A DNA stretch of 21,499 nt, taken from an uncultured Rikenellaceae bacterium. Its GTDB lineage: Bacteria; Bacteroidota; Bacteroidia; Bacteroidales; Rikenellaceae. Each line of letters starts with the position of its first letter. Position 1 is the first letter of the stretch. A model generated the notes under the pieces. The model worked only from the letters and a program-made list of their open reading frames with translations, did not search any database and was not told the DNA's origin. The DNA is taken from positions 1 through 21,499 of the forward strand of contig CAJGBR010000023.1 of NCBI GenBank assembly GCA_904501625.1. Direction: 5' to 3'. Below, piece after piece: positions 8,573 to 14,928 of the stretch. The position numbers and the translations under genes are program-made.

Positions 8573-8995
8573 ATGAAGATTCTCAGATTAAAAGGAAATG
8601 ACAAGGAACTCTACGAACTAGTAGCACCACTTGTTATGAATGCTTCAATTTTGAAACTAAATAATAACTACCCATTCAAAACAGCACCAGATTACATCTG
8701 GCATGTCCTCATTGATAATAAAAACGTAGCAGGTTTTATTCCTCTCAAACCTATCAGTAATGGATATAACATTGATAATTACTACTTCAGATTAGACAAT
8801 AAAGATGTTATCAAGGCTCTTTTGCAGGATATTATCGACTCAAAAGATTACCCCGAACTCGTAGCAATAGTGCATAAACGCAACACCGAAGCATTTATCG
8901 AGATGGGATTCGCAAGAATTATCGAATGGAAAAAGTATGATAAAATGATCTACCAAAATCCGAAATCAAATGATCAGACAACTGAATGTTTATGA
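8573..8995 (+). CDS. Small GNAT-like acetyltransferase-fold protein, first gene of an ibrAB-like operon
   Basis: This 140-residue protein has the C-terminal half of a GNAT fold: a strand NVAGFIPLK (about 51-59), another strand NIDNYYFRL, a helix around 76-90, then strand LVAIVHKRN with helix TEAFIEMGF and a last strand up to about residue 127. The order strand, N, helix, GF resembles GNAT motif B. The acetyl-CoA pyrophosphate loop (R/Q-x-x-G-x-G/A) is not recognisable, so catalytic activity is doubtful. I use the ATG at 8573; the TTG two codons earlier gives only two extra residues. The gene overlaps the following PAPS-reductase-like gene by 26 nt, which points to translational coupling and a shared job. 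Family assignment is tentative. Confidence 0.6.
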   Translation: MKILRLKGNDKELYELVAPLVMNASILKLNNNYPFKTAPDYIWHVLIDNKNVAGFIPLKPISNGYNIDNYYFRLDNKDVIKALLQDIIDSKDYPELVAIVHKRNTEAFIEMGFARIIEWKKYDKMIYQNPKSNDQTTECL

Positions 8996-10262
8996 GGCAA
9001 CACAAAACCGTCTGAAATTGATTTTTGACCATTTCGATTATGTATATGTTTCATTTTCAGGTGGTAAGGATAGCGGAGTCCTACTGAATCTATGCATCGA
9101 TTATATCCGTAAGTATGCTCCGAATCGTAAACTCGGAGTATTCCATATGGACTATGAGGCTCAGTATAAATACACAACCGATTATGTCCGTCGAATGCTT
9201 GACTCAAACAAGGATATTCTAGAGGTATTTCATTGTTGTGTTCCGTTCAGAGTTGTAACCTGCACATCAATGTTACAGACATATTGGCGTCCGTGGGAAG
9301 AGAATAAACGTGAACTTTGGGTGAGAAAGCAACCAGAGAATTGTTTTACTGAAAAAGATTTCGATTTTTTCACCGATGATCAGTGGGACTACGATTTCCA
9401 ATTGTCATTTGCAATTTGGCTCAAACATTATAAAAAATGTCGAAAGATTTGCAGTCTGGTTGGAATCCGCACTCAGGAGAGTTTCAACCGATGGCGTGCA
9501 ATACATAGCGAAAAAAACATCAACCGATTGCACAATAATCGCTGGACTCATCGCATTGATTATAATGTCTTTAATGCCTACCCCATTTACGATTGGAAAA
9601 CCGAAGATATTTGGTCAGCCAATGGCAAGTTCGGATGGGATTACAACAAACTCTATGATTTGTTCTATCAGGCAGGTGTGCCGCTTGCCAAACAACGCGT
9701 AGTCAGTCCGTTCATATCCGAGGCCATAGCAACACTAAGTGCATACCGAGCTATCGATCCCGATACGTGGGGACGTCTTGTCAGTCGCGTGAATGGTGTC
9801 AATTTCGCCGGCATATACGGAAAAACTACCGCTATGGGCTGGCGTAATATAAAATGCCCTGAGGGCTTCTCGTGGAAAGAATATATGCATTTTCTTCTCA
9901 ACACGTTACCTTTCAGCATTCGAAAAAACTACCTCGACAAATTAAATGTCAGTATAAAATTTTGGCGAGAACGTGGAGGTTGTTTGAGTGAAGAAGTCAT
10001 TGAAAAATTGAAAAAAGCAGGAGTTGATTTCACCTTCGGGAAAACCTCAGGCTACCACACCGAAAAACGGACTGTTAAGATGGAATATCTGGACGATATC
10101 GACATAGCCGAATTTCGAGAAATACCGACATACAAACGAATGTGTATCTGTATTCTCAAAAACGATCACGTATGTAAGTATATGGGATTCACGATGAATA
10201 AACTCGAAAAGGATCTCAGAAATAATGTAATGGAAAAATATAAATATTTGATAGATGGATAA
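8970..10262 (+). CDS. PP-loop PAPS-reductase-like protein with DUF3440-type C-terminus (IbrA/YbdN family)
   Basis: The 430-residue protein opens with a PP-loop ATP pyrophosphatase domain: SGGKDS at residues 30-35, a Rossmann-type strand LGVFHMDYEAQY (about 55-66), and VGIRTQES (164-171), which corresponds to the GIRxxES element of PAPS-reductase relatives. The IYDWKTEDIW segment near 206-215 is typical of enzymes that activate a substrate with ATP before thiolation or similar chemistry. The C-terminal half (about 250-430) corresponds to DUF3440 by position and feel. Relatives in E. coli are YbdN and IbrA, which always travel with a ParB-like partner, as here. It overlaps the upstream gene by 26 nt and the ParB-like gene by 8 nt. 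The biochemical reaction is unknown. It is not DndC: dndB, dndD and dndE are absent. Confidence 0.88.
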   Translation: MIRQLNVYEATQNRLKLIFDHFDYVYVSFSGGKDSGVLLNLCIDYIRKYAPNRKLGVFHMDYEAQYKYTTDYVRRMLDSNKDILEVFHCCVPFRVVTCTSMLQTYWRPWEENKRELWVRKQPENCFTEKDFDFFTDDQWDYDFQLSFAIWLKHYKKCRKICSLVGIRTQESFNRWRAIHSEKNINRLHNNRWTHRIDYNVFNAYPIYDWKTEDIWSANGKFGWDYNKLYDLFYQAGVPLAKQRVVSPFISEAIATLSAYRAIDPDTWGRLVSRVNGVNFAGIYGKTTAMGWRNIKCPEGFSWKEYMHFLLNTLPFSIRKNYLDKLNVSIKFWRERGGCLSEEVIEKLKKAGVDFTFGKTSGYHTEKRTVKMEYLDDIDIAEFREIPTYKRMCICILKNDHVCKYMGFTMNKLEKDLRNNVMEKYKYLIDG

Positions 10263-10776
10263 ATTTAAAAGCCCCGTATATAATGTAATATCAGTTCCAG
10301 TCGAAAAGATTGTAGCCAATGACTACAACCCCAATATCGTAGCACCCCCCGAAATGAAACTGCTCGAACTATCAATTTGGGAAGATGGTTATACGATGCC
10401 TTGTGTCTGCTATTATATCAAGGATCAGGATCTCTATGAACTAGTTGATGGCTATCATAGATATCTTGTAATGAAGACATCAAAACGAATATATGAACGA
10501 GAAAACGGGATGTTGCCCGTATCTATAATCAATAAGGATATATCTGAACGAATGGCATCTACGATTCGTCATAATCGTGCTCGCGGAGTACACTCCGTAG
10601 AGTTGATGAGCAATATCATCTCCGAATTGTCAAAAGCAGGAATGTCTGATGCCTGGATTATTCGCAATATCGGAATGTCCAAAGATGAATTAATCAGACT
10701 CAAGCAGATTACGGGTCTTGCAGAACTTTTTGCCAATAACGACTTCAGTTTGTCCGAAGATTGGGTTGAAGAGTAA
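10255..10776 (+). CDS. ParB/sulfiredoxin-fold protein (IbrB/YbdM family)
   Basis: The 173 residues match the ParB N-terminal/sulfiredoxin fold. VPVEKIVANDYNPN (about 14-27) forms the first strand and loop. LYELVDGYHRY (60-70) carries the GxHR nucleotide-binding motif at G66-R69, and RHNRARGVH (105-113) corresponds to the NxxR element. A helical part follows with a helix-turn-helix-like stretch, MSDAWIIRNIGMSKDELIRL, near 130-149, as in ParB-type DNA-binding proteins. It is the partner of the PAPS-reductase-like gene, whose last 8 nt it overlaps; E. coli YbdM/YbdN and IbrB/IbrA have the same pairing. IbrA and IbrB were described as regulators of immunoglobulin-binding eib genes in E. coli. The partner or target in Bacteroidota is unknown. 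It lacks the long C-terminal dimerisation domain of chromosomal ParB, so plasmid partitioning is unlikely. Confidence 0.88.
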   Translation: MDKFKSPVYNVISVPVEKIVANDYNPNIVAPPEMKLLELSIWEDGYTMPCVCYYIKDQDLYELVDGYHRYLVMKTSKRIYERENGMLPVSIINKDISERMASTIRHNRARGVHSVELMSNIISELSKAGMSDAWIIRNIGMSKDELIRLKQITGLAELFANNDFSLSEDWVEE

Positions 10777-10852
10777 ATCATTATAAATAAACCGATTAGA
10801 GTATAAAGAAATCTTTTACAAATAAAAATAAAATTAAAAAATTCGTTAAAAT

Positions 10853-10883
10853 TTGGAATATTACAAAAAAGTGTATACTTTTG
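10853..10883 (+). promoter_or_regulatory. Promoter of tRNA-Leu
   Basis: TTG at 10853-10855, then 20 bp, then TACTTTTG at 10876-10883. This is a complete Bacteroidota promoter (TTG, 19-21 bp, TAnnTTTG). It is 19 bp upstream of the mature tRNA 5' end and is the best promoter match in the window. Confidence 0.8.
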
Positions 10884-10902
10884 CATCGGTTTTGGAGATA
10901 AT

Positions 10903-10987
10903 GCCCAGGTGGTGAAATTGGTAGACACGCCACTTTGAGGGGGTGGTGCTGGTTAACGGCGTGCAAGTTCGAGTCTTGTCCTGGGCA
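10903..10987 (+). tRNA. tRNA-Leu (anticodon GAG)
   Basis: The 85-nt sequence folds as a class II tRNA. The acceptor stem is GCCCAGG (10903-10909) with CCTGGGC (10980-10986) and discriminator A at 10987. The anticodon stem is CCACT/GGTGG with loop TTGAGGG, which places GAG at positions 34-36. There is a long variable arm, and the T arm GCAAG-TTCGAGT-CTTGT has one G-U pair. The CCA end is not encoded (ACA follows). It decodes CUC and CUU leucine codons. Confidence 0.95.
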
Positions 10988-10992
10988 CAAAA

Positions 10993-11032
10993 CAAAAGGC
11001 TAATTACTATTTTTCAAGTAGTTAGCCTTTTG
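10993..11032 (+). terminator. Intrinsic terminator after tRNA-Leu
   Basis: A 16-bp stem with one T-G wobble: CAAAAGGCTAATTACT (10993-11008) and AGTAGTTAGCCTTTTG (11017-11032), with an 8-nt T-rich loop. The A-run on the left and T-run on the right mean it could work in both directions. Confidence 0.85.
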
Positions 11033-11116
11033 TGTTTCTTATTTTGGAGCCACAATGGCAAACTAAAAAAAGACAGTATCAATAAGATTTCCTTGATACC
11101 GATTTTGCAAATCACA

Positions 11117-11152
11117 ACACACCAATTGCGATATGTTTTGCAATTGGTGTGT
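11117..11152. repeat. Perfect 13-bp inverted repeat (hairpin)
   Basis: ACACACCAATTGC (11117-11129) is the exact reverse complement of GCAATTGGTGTGT (11140-11152), with a 10-nt spacer GATATGTTTT. It would form a stable hairpin in RNA of either strand. The only T-run after it is short (GCCATTTT), so it is a poor terminator; it may be a transcript-stabilising structure, a protein site or a remnant of an element end. Confidence 0.8.
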
Positions 11153-11216
11153 GCCATTTTCACCTCCAGGTATCCATCCTACAGATATATTTTTGTCAGT
11201 ACGTGACACTGTAATT

Positions 11217-11390
11217 ATGCTTGAAGAAGAAATCGAAGTTAGAGCCTATTTAAGTGAACAAGCGATAAAAGAATGTGGGAACGTTGGGAGTCGAAGATGG
11301 ACCTGTAATTACAAATTTCAGAACAACAAGGAAAACCTCCTAAATAACCAACAATATTCACCAATCGGTGTATACGTTATAATGGTCTAA
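11217..11390 (+). CDS. Possible small hypothetical protein or gene fragment
   Basis: A 57-codon frame beginning MLEEEIEVRAYLSEQAIKE, with an acidic, helix-prone first 20 residues and a basic, Asn/Gln-rich rest. The frame is open further upstream to beyond the inverted repeat (codons reading TDIFLSVRDTVI directly before the ATG look protein-like), so it may be the tail of a decayed longer gene. TATTTTTG at 11188-11195 matches the -7 consensus and lies 21 bp before the ATG, which would suit a short leader. I do not recognise the protein, and chance is a real alternative. Confidence 0.25.
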   Translation: MLEEEIEVRAYLSEQAIKECGNVGSRRWTCNYKFQNNKENLLNNQQYSPIGVYVIMV

Positions 11391-11394
11391 AAAA

Positions 11395-11423
11395 AATATC
11401 CGATTCACTATGAATCGGATATT
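11395..11423 (-). terminator. Intrinsic terminator of the aminopeptidase C gene
   Basis: A perfect 13-bp stem, AATATCCGATTCA (11395-11407) with TGAATCGGATATT (11411-11423), and a 3-nt loop. On the minus strand it is followed by a T-run (the A-run at 11389-11396 on the plus strand). It lies 20 bp past the stop codon of the minus-strand gene. Confidence 0.9.
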
Positions 11424-11443
11424 CTTGTTTTTATCAATTCCCC

Positions 11444-12826
11444 CTACTCTTCCGGTTGGAACATCGGATCCCAAGCTGGCAACTTGATAGGTTTCTGTTT
11501 GAGCATCTCAAGAACATCTGCCGGAACAAATTGTTTTTCTGCTACTACGCGGAACATATACTCTTCAAACCATTCGTCCGTCATAATCAGACAACCATTA
11601 TAACCGGCTGCTGCTCCCCAACTATTTTCCACCATCCATTTAGTTGGTTTACCATCTTTGTCTACATCTACTGCAATCAAAGTCATAGCGTGTGACGAAC
11701 CACTCGCGAATGTCTGTACACGTTGTTTTTTATCCATTGGGAAATCTGTTGCGAACAATGATTCATAATCAAAATTTTTCAAATCCATTGTTCCCTTCTT
11801 TGTGTTCAGGAATTTTGCAACGTCACAAGAGAAATACATTGCTGTGTTATTCTTGATTGATGCAATAGCAATCTCTTTAACCCTCTCAATCGGAAGATTT
11901 ACATACAACCAGTTTTCTCCATCATACACGTGGCGGTCGTAATCGATTTCATAAACCTTTCCATATTCACGAGTTGGGTCATTCATAATCATTACGTAAT
12001 TCTTTTCGAGGTCTTCACCGATATACTCCTGGTAGAAACTTTTCGGAGTATAGGTCTTAGTACTTACAACTTTACCATCTTTATCACGCATTGTCCATTC
12101 GAATTCTGTTGGAGGAACTCCCAGACACTCAACCAAAATGCGATAGATTTCTGTCAACATTTCTGTTTTACGATCTTCGGTTTTGCCCTTCATTTCTCGC
12201 AACTCGAGTGCATACTGACGCAACTTGAGCTTCAGAATTGAAGCCATTCCGTTTGTATTTTCGCTTTGGTAAGTCTCTGGCATTGCAGATTTCGGAACAA
12301 CACCATACTTCATAATCAGGTTCGATACGCCTGTAAACTGGCCACCGTCACCAATTGGGTTTTTCAACAACCACTCAACCTGACGATCGTCCAATGGCAA
12401 ATCTTTAGTATCAATAATTGCCTGCAAGAAGAGGTTTGATTTTTCCAATTGATCATAGAATGAACAGTAATTCTGTGAGAATTCGAATTCAGGCAGATTA
12501 TATTTGCTGATCATCTTTGCTCTGAGAACGTTCAATCCTGTGAACAACCAACAACGACCAGATTTTTTTTGATCTGTAATTCCTTTTGTAGCTACTCTAT
12601 AAGCGAAATGAGTATCACCCATAGCTGCATTTTCGGCATTCATTGACAATTCTGAAATCGGATTTATAGCCAATGCATTTTTTACGGCCTTTTGATCCGG
12701 AGTTGCGGCATATCCTTGACGAATACGCGACAACATCTGCTCACTGATACCACCCTTTTTGTTCTGAGCCGACAGACTCAACGAACACGCCAGCAGTACG
12801 GCTGCACAAATAAATGTTTTCTTCAT
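11444..12826 (-). CDS. pepC: Exported aminopeptidase C (C1 family, bleomycin hydrolase type)
   Basis: A papain-fold cysteine peptidase of the C1B/bleomycin hydrolase group, which removes N-terminal residues from peptides. The catalytic set is visible: Q86 and C92 in DQKKSGRCWLF, H379 in SSHAMTLIAVD and N401 in VENSWG. The first 20 residues form a signal peptide ending in SLSA, so unlike the cytoplasmic PepC of lactic acid bacteria it should act in the periplasm or at the outer surface, a pattern I recall in Bacteroidota. At 460 residues it is near family length. The C-terminus ends EE instead of the short self-blocking tail typical of the hexameric enzymes, so cleavage mode may differ. A full promoter lies upstream and a terminator downstream, so it is a single-gene unit. 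Confidence 0.92.
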   Translation of the reverse strand: MKKTFICAAVLLACSLSLSAQNKKGGISEQMLSRIRQGYAATPDQKAVKNALAINPISELSMNAENAAMGDTHFAYRVATKGITDQKKSGRCWLFTGLNVLRAKMISKYNLPEFEFSQNYCSFYDQLEKSNLFLQAIIDTKDLPLDDRQVEWLLKNPIGDGGQFTGVSNLIMKYGVVPKSAMPETYQSENTNGMASILKLKLRQYALELREMKGKTEDRKTEMLTEIYRILVECLGVPPTEFEWTMRDKDGKVVSTKTYTPKSFYQEYIGEDLEKNYVMIMNDPTREYGKVYEIDYDRHVYDGENWLYVNLPIERVKEIAIASIKNNTAMYFSCDVAKFLNTKKGTMDLKNFDYESLFATDFPMDKKQRVQTFASGSSHAMTLIAVDVDKDGKPTKWMVENSWGAAAGYNGCLIMTDEWFEEYMFRVVAEKQFVPADVLEMLKQKPIKLPAWDPMFQPEE

Positions 12827-12862
12827 AATATTTTTAGTTGTTTTAGGTTTTCAATAATCCCA

Positions 12863-12894
12863 CAAAAATAAGCATTTTATTTGAGAATACACAA
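12863..12894 (-). promoter_or_regulatory. Promoter of the aminopeptidase C gene
   Basis: Read on the minus strand: TTG (plus 12892-12894), 21 bp, then TATTTTTG (plus 12863-12870). This fits the Bacteroidota consensus. It is 37 bp before the ATG and lies in the short gap after the upstream minus-strand gene. Confidence 0.65.
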
Positions 12895-12904
12895 TAGAAG
12901 ATTC

Positions 12905-14359
12905 TCATTTCACCTCGTTAATTTCGGCAATACCATCACGATTCAACCCTACACGAAATCGTTTATACTCAATATTTCCGTCGCCATTAAACTGCATTAC
13001 GATGTTGATATAATACATTTTGCGAGCAAAGAGTCCTGACAACTTTCCATCATCTACCACTCTCAACCAAACGTCAGGATTATCCATCTGACGCGTAAAA
13101 GAAATTAAATTCAAGCGTGTAATATCGTTCAGTCCGTTGACAAAATATGGGGTACTCAGAGCCAATTGTTCGCTGTCTATATGGATTAATTTTCGATATA
13201 ATAATATTCGGTCATTTGAAATTCGATACTGAACATCAACCAAATGTGATTTATTTCGAATATTACGCACCTCTTCGGGCAGATGATTCTCTGTTATAAA
13301 ATCAAAACCTTCACGAATTGATCCGATCACCTTATCCTTTATCGAAATTGTAGTCTTATTGTCGAAATATTTTTTACCTAATCTGTGAGCAAAATAATAT
13401 CTCATCAACTCTTTGATACGATCTTTCAACATATAACTGAGAATCAGAGCTACGAACAACGGCATTGTCAGCGAGCCAAATTTACGTTGAAACGAGAACG
13501 ACACTATCGTTGCAAACAACATTGCCAATCCTGCTGCAAGACTATAGTAAATCTGTTCGACCCAGACTCCGTCACGACGTGTTTCGGCATCTAAAAACAG
13601 TCCGCTTTCGACATATTTCTTCAGCACACCCTGTCTGAAAACCATATTATCATTTACCGATGTATTATCTTTTTCTACCTCAAGATATCCTTTTCGACGT
13701 TTGTGGTCGACCAAATACTCGATGGTTTCAATGACACTTGTCTCTATTTTGGTGAAATCTGATTCACGCTTCTGTTTCAACTCATCACTCAATTTGCCCA
13801 AATAGGCTATCGACATCGATACAATAAACTCCTCACCGTAACTGTAACAATTCACCATATCTTCTGAAACGGTCGGTATATTGATAATTTTCTTTAGATT
13901 CTCATACTGCAAATTGATAAACTTTACCTTGTTGAGAAATTCCGAAGATAGATATTCGACATCTTGAGGTCTTGCATTTGCAATATGTTTCACCGCATCA
14001 CGCAACGCACTCTTGACAATGGCCGAGAACATTTTTATCTGATACTCATATTCTGCAATATTTTCGGCAGTAACCATCTGTCCAAGATTTTCGAATGCAT
14101 TTCTCAGATTCTGATATGGCACCGAGTCCTCTGCTGCTATGTTACCAAGTATGAATCTCGGTGTAATCAACCTAATATGTGTCTTTACATCTGTATAGAA
14201 TTGTTGTTTGGTATATGTTACACTATTAATATCCAGACTTTTGGGCACAAACACCCAAGTATTGACTGCATAATTTCCGGAGTTCGGATAGTCAACATTT
14301 ACACCAACCTTAAATTCAATCGAAAACTTGTCGTGAATCTTAACACTAACGTCAATCAT
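12905..14359 (-). CDS. Unrecognised 484-residue membrane protein paired with a CYTH protein
   Basis: I do not recognise a named family. The first 265 residues are soluble-looking, beginning with beta-rich sequence (residues 1-70) and continuing with long helices, including charged, coiled-coil-like stretches around 110-225. Two adjacent transmembrane segments follow (about 267-289 and 295-312), separated by a short basic turn (QRKFGS). The last 170 residues are again soluble and mixed, with DVQYRISNDRILLYRKLIHID near the middle. No catalytic motif stands out. The start lies 3 nt after the stop of the CYTH gene, so the two are almost certainly translated from one message. The topology suggests both large domains sit on the same side of the membrane, probably the cytoplasm, since no signal peptide is present. 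Confidence 0.8.
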   Translation of the reverse strand: MIDVSVKIHDKFSIEFKVGVNVDYPNSGNYAVNTWVFVPKSLDINSVTYTKQQFYTDVKTHIRLITPRFILGNIAAEDSVPYQNLRNAFENLGQMVTAENIAEYEYQIKMFSAIVKSALRDAVKHIANARPQDVEYLSSEFLNKVKFINLQYENLKKIINIPTVSEDMVNCYSYGEEFIVSMSIAYLGKLSDELKQKRESDFTKIETSVIETIEYLVDHKRRKGYLEVEKDNTSVNDNMVFRQGVLKKYVESGLFLDAETRRDGVWVEQIYYSLAAGLAMLFATIVSFSFQRKFGSLTMPLFVALILSYMLKDRIKELMRYYFAHRLGKKYFDNKTTISIKDKVIGSIREGFDFITENHLPEEVRNIRNKSHLVDVQYRISNDRILLYRKLIHIDSEQLALSTPYFVNGLNDITRLNLISFTRQMDNPDVWLRVVDDGKLSGLFARKMYYINIVMQFNGDGNIEYKRFRVGLNRDGIAEINEVK

Positions 14360-14362
14360 AAC

Positions 14363-14830
14363 TTACCATTTTGAGTATGGATTTTTAACCAACATCGAGT
14401 TATAGTACTTTTCAATACCCGTAACCTCGCGGCCTATCCACTGGGGCAGCAAAACCATCTGTTCTGGAGAGTTAAGTTCAACCTCTGCAATGGTCAAACC
14501 TTCATTTTGGCCATAAAATTCATCGACCTCGAAAGTTACTCCCTCAAATGGAACATAGTAACGAGTTTTATCAATGACACCAGGCAAACAGATTTTCAAT
14601 AATTCTTCAGCCTCCACTGTCGGGATTTCATATTCCCACTCATCTCTGATAATTCCGAGGTCACCAGTTATGCCCTTAATTGTCAGGAATCCACGTTCGC
14701 CAATAACTCTAACACGTACAGTTCTTTCAGGACTATCAGACAGATACCCTTGCACGATACGTTTCGATGCAATTGCAAAAGATTTATAATCTCCTGACAC
14801 CAAAAATTTTCTCTCAATCTCGCAAGCCAT
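14363..14830 (-). CDS. CYTH domain protein (inorganic triphosphatase type)
   Basis: A 155-residue single-domain protein of the CYTH/triphosphate tunnel metalloenzyme family. The signature ExExK is at E4, E6 and K8 in CEIERKFLV. Tunnel residues follow in order: R39 and R41 (TVRVRV), K52 (TIKG), E65 and E67 (EWEYE), K88 and R90 (DKTRY), E101 and D103 (FEVDEF), and E116 and E118 (AEVEL). This full set of charged residues indicates an active metal-dependent phosphohydrolase, most likely acting on tripolyphosphate or a nucleoside triphosphate. Its size matches the small bacterial tripolyphosphatases. It is the first gene of a two-gene operon with the membrane protein downstream, and a -7 element lies about 20 bp before the ATG. 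Confidence 0.92.
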   Translation of the reverse strand: MACEIERKFLVSGDYKSFAIASKRIVQGYLSDSPERTVRVRVIGERGFLTIKGITGDLGIIRDEWEYEIPTVEAEELLKICLPGVIDKTRYYVPFEGVTFEVDEFYGQNEGLTIAEVELNSPEQMVLLPQWIGREVTGIEKYYNSMLVKNPYSKW

Positions 14831-14849
14831 ACCTAAAAATTAATTTCTC

Positions 14850-14857
14850 CAAAGCTA
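14850..14857 (-). promoter_or_regulatory. -7 promoter element of the CYTH operon
   Basis: The minus strand reads TAGCTTTG, an exact TAnnTTTG match, 19 bp upstream of the CYTH ATG. No TTG is found at the ideal distance upstream. Confidence 0.5.
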
Positions 14858-14898
14858 AAAAAAATTGATGAGAATTACTAATTTTAACAATTAAGTTT

Positions 14899-14906
14899 TA
14901 ATTTTG
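14899..14906 (+). promoter_or_regulatory. -7 promoter element of the alcohol dehydrogenase gene
   Basis: TAATTTTG, followed by TG, is 22 bp upstream of the ATG at 14929 and faces away from the CYTH promoter, so the 98-bp gap serves both directions. The -33 box is not clear. Confidence 0.5.
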
Positions 14907-14928
14907 TGCTAATCAAATTTAAACGACT

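Larger units (their letters stand above)
11033..11394. other. Region without a supported gene after the tRNA; contains an inverted repeat and an orphan short frame
   Basis: This stretch of about 360 bp lies between the tRNA-Leu terminator and the terminator of the convergent aminopeptidase gene. It holds a perfect inverted repeat (11117-11152) and a -7-like box followed by a 57-codon frame, both listed separately. I recognise no family here, and no tRNA-end duplication that would mark an integration site. Confidence 0.5.

Noticed and set aside
8970..10262. Reading the PP-loop protein as DndC of a DNA phosphorothioation system
   Set aside because: DndB, DndD and DndE partners are absent; the ParB-like neighbour and DUF3440-type C-terminus fit the IbrA/YbdN family instead.
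10255..10776. Plasmid or chromosome partitioning ParB
   Set aside because: No parA neighbour, only the N-terminal fold plus a short helical part, and tight coupling to the PAPS-reductase-like gene.
10796..10990. Minus-strand frame starting MCPGQDSNLHAVNQHHP
   Set aside because: Its N-terminal part is the antisense of tRNA-Leu and the rest is AT-rich promoter DNA. This type of frame opposite a tRNA-Leu is a well-known false protein.
10943..11206. Plus-strand frame of 87 codons running out of the tRNA
   Set aside because: It starts inside the tRNA gene and passes through its terminator hairpin, so it is not a plausible gene.
10903..11394. Integrated element at the tRNA-Leu 3' end
   Set aside because: No integrase gene and no second copy of the tRNA 3' end was seen in the window, so there is no direct evidence of integration.
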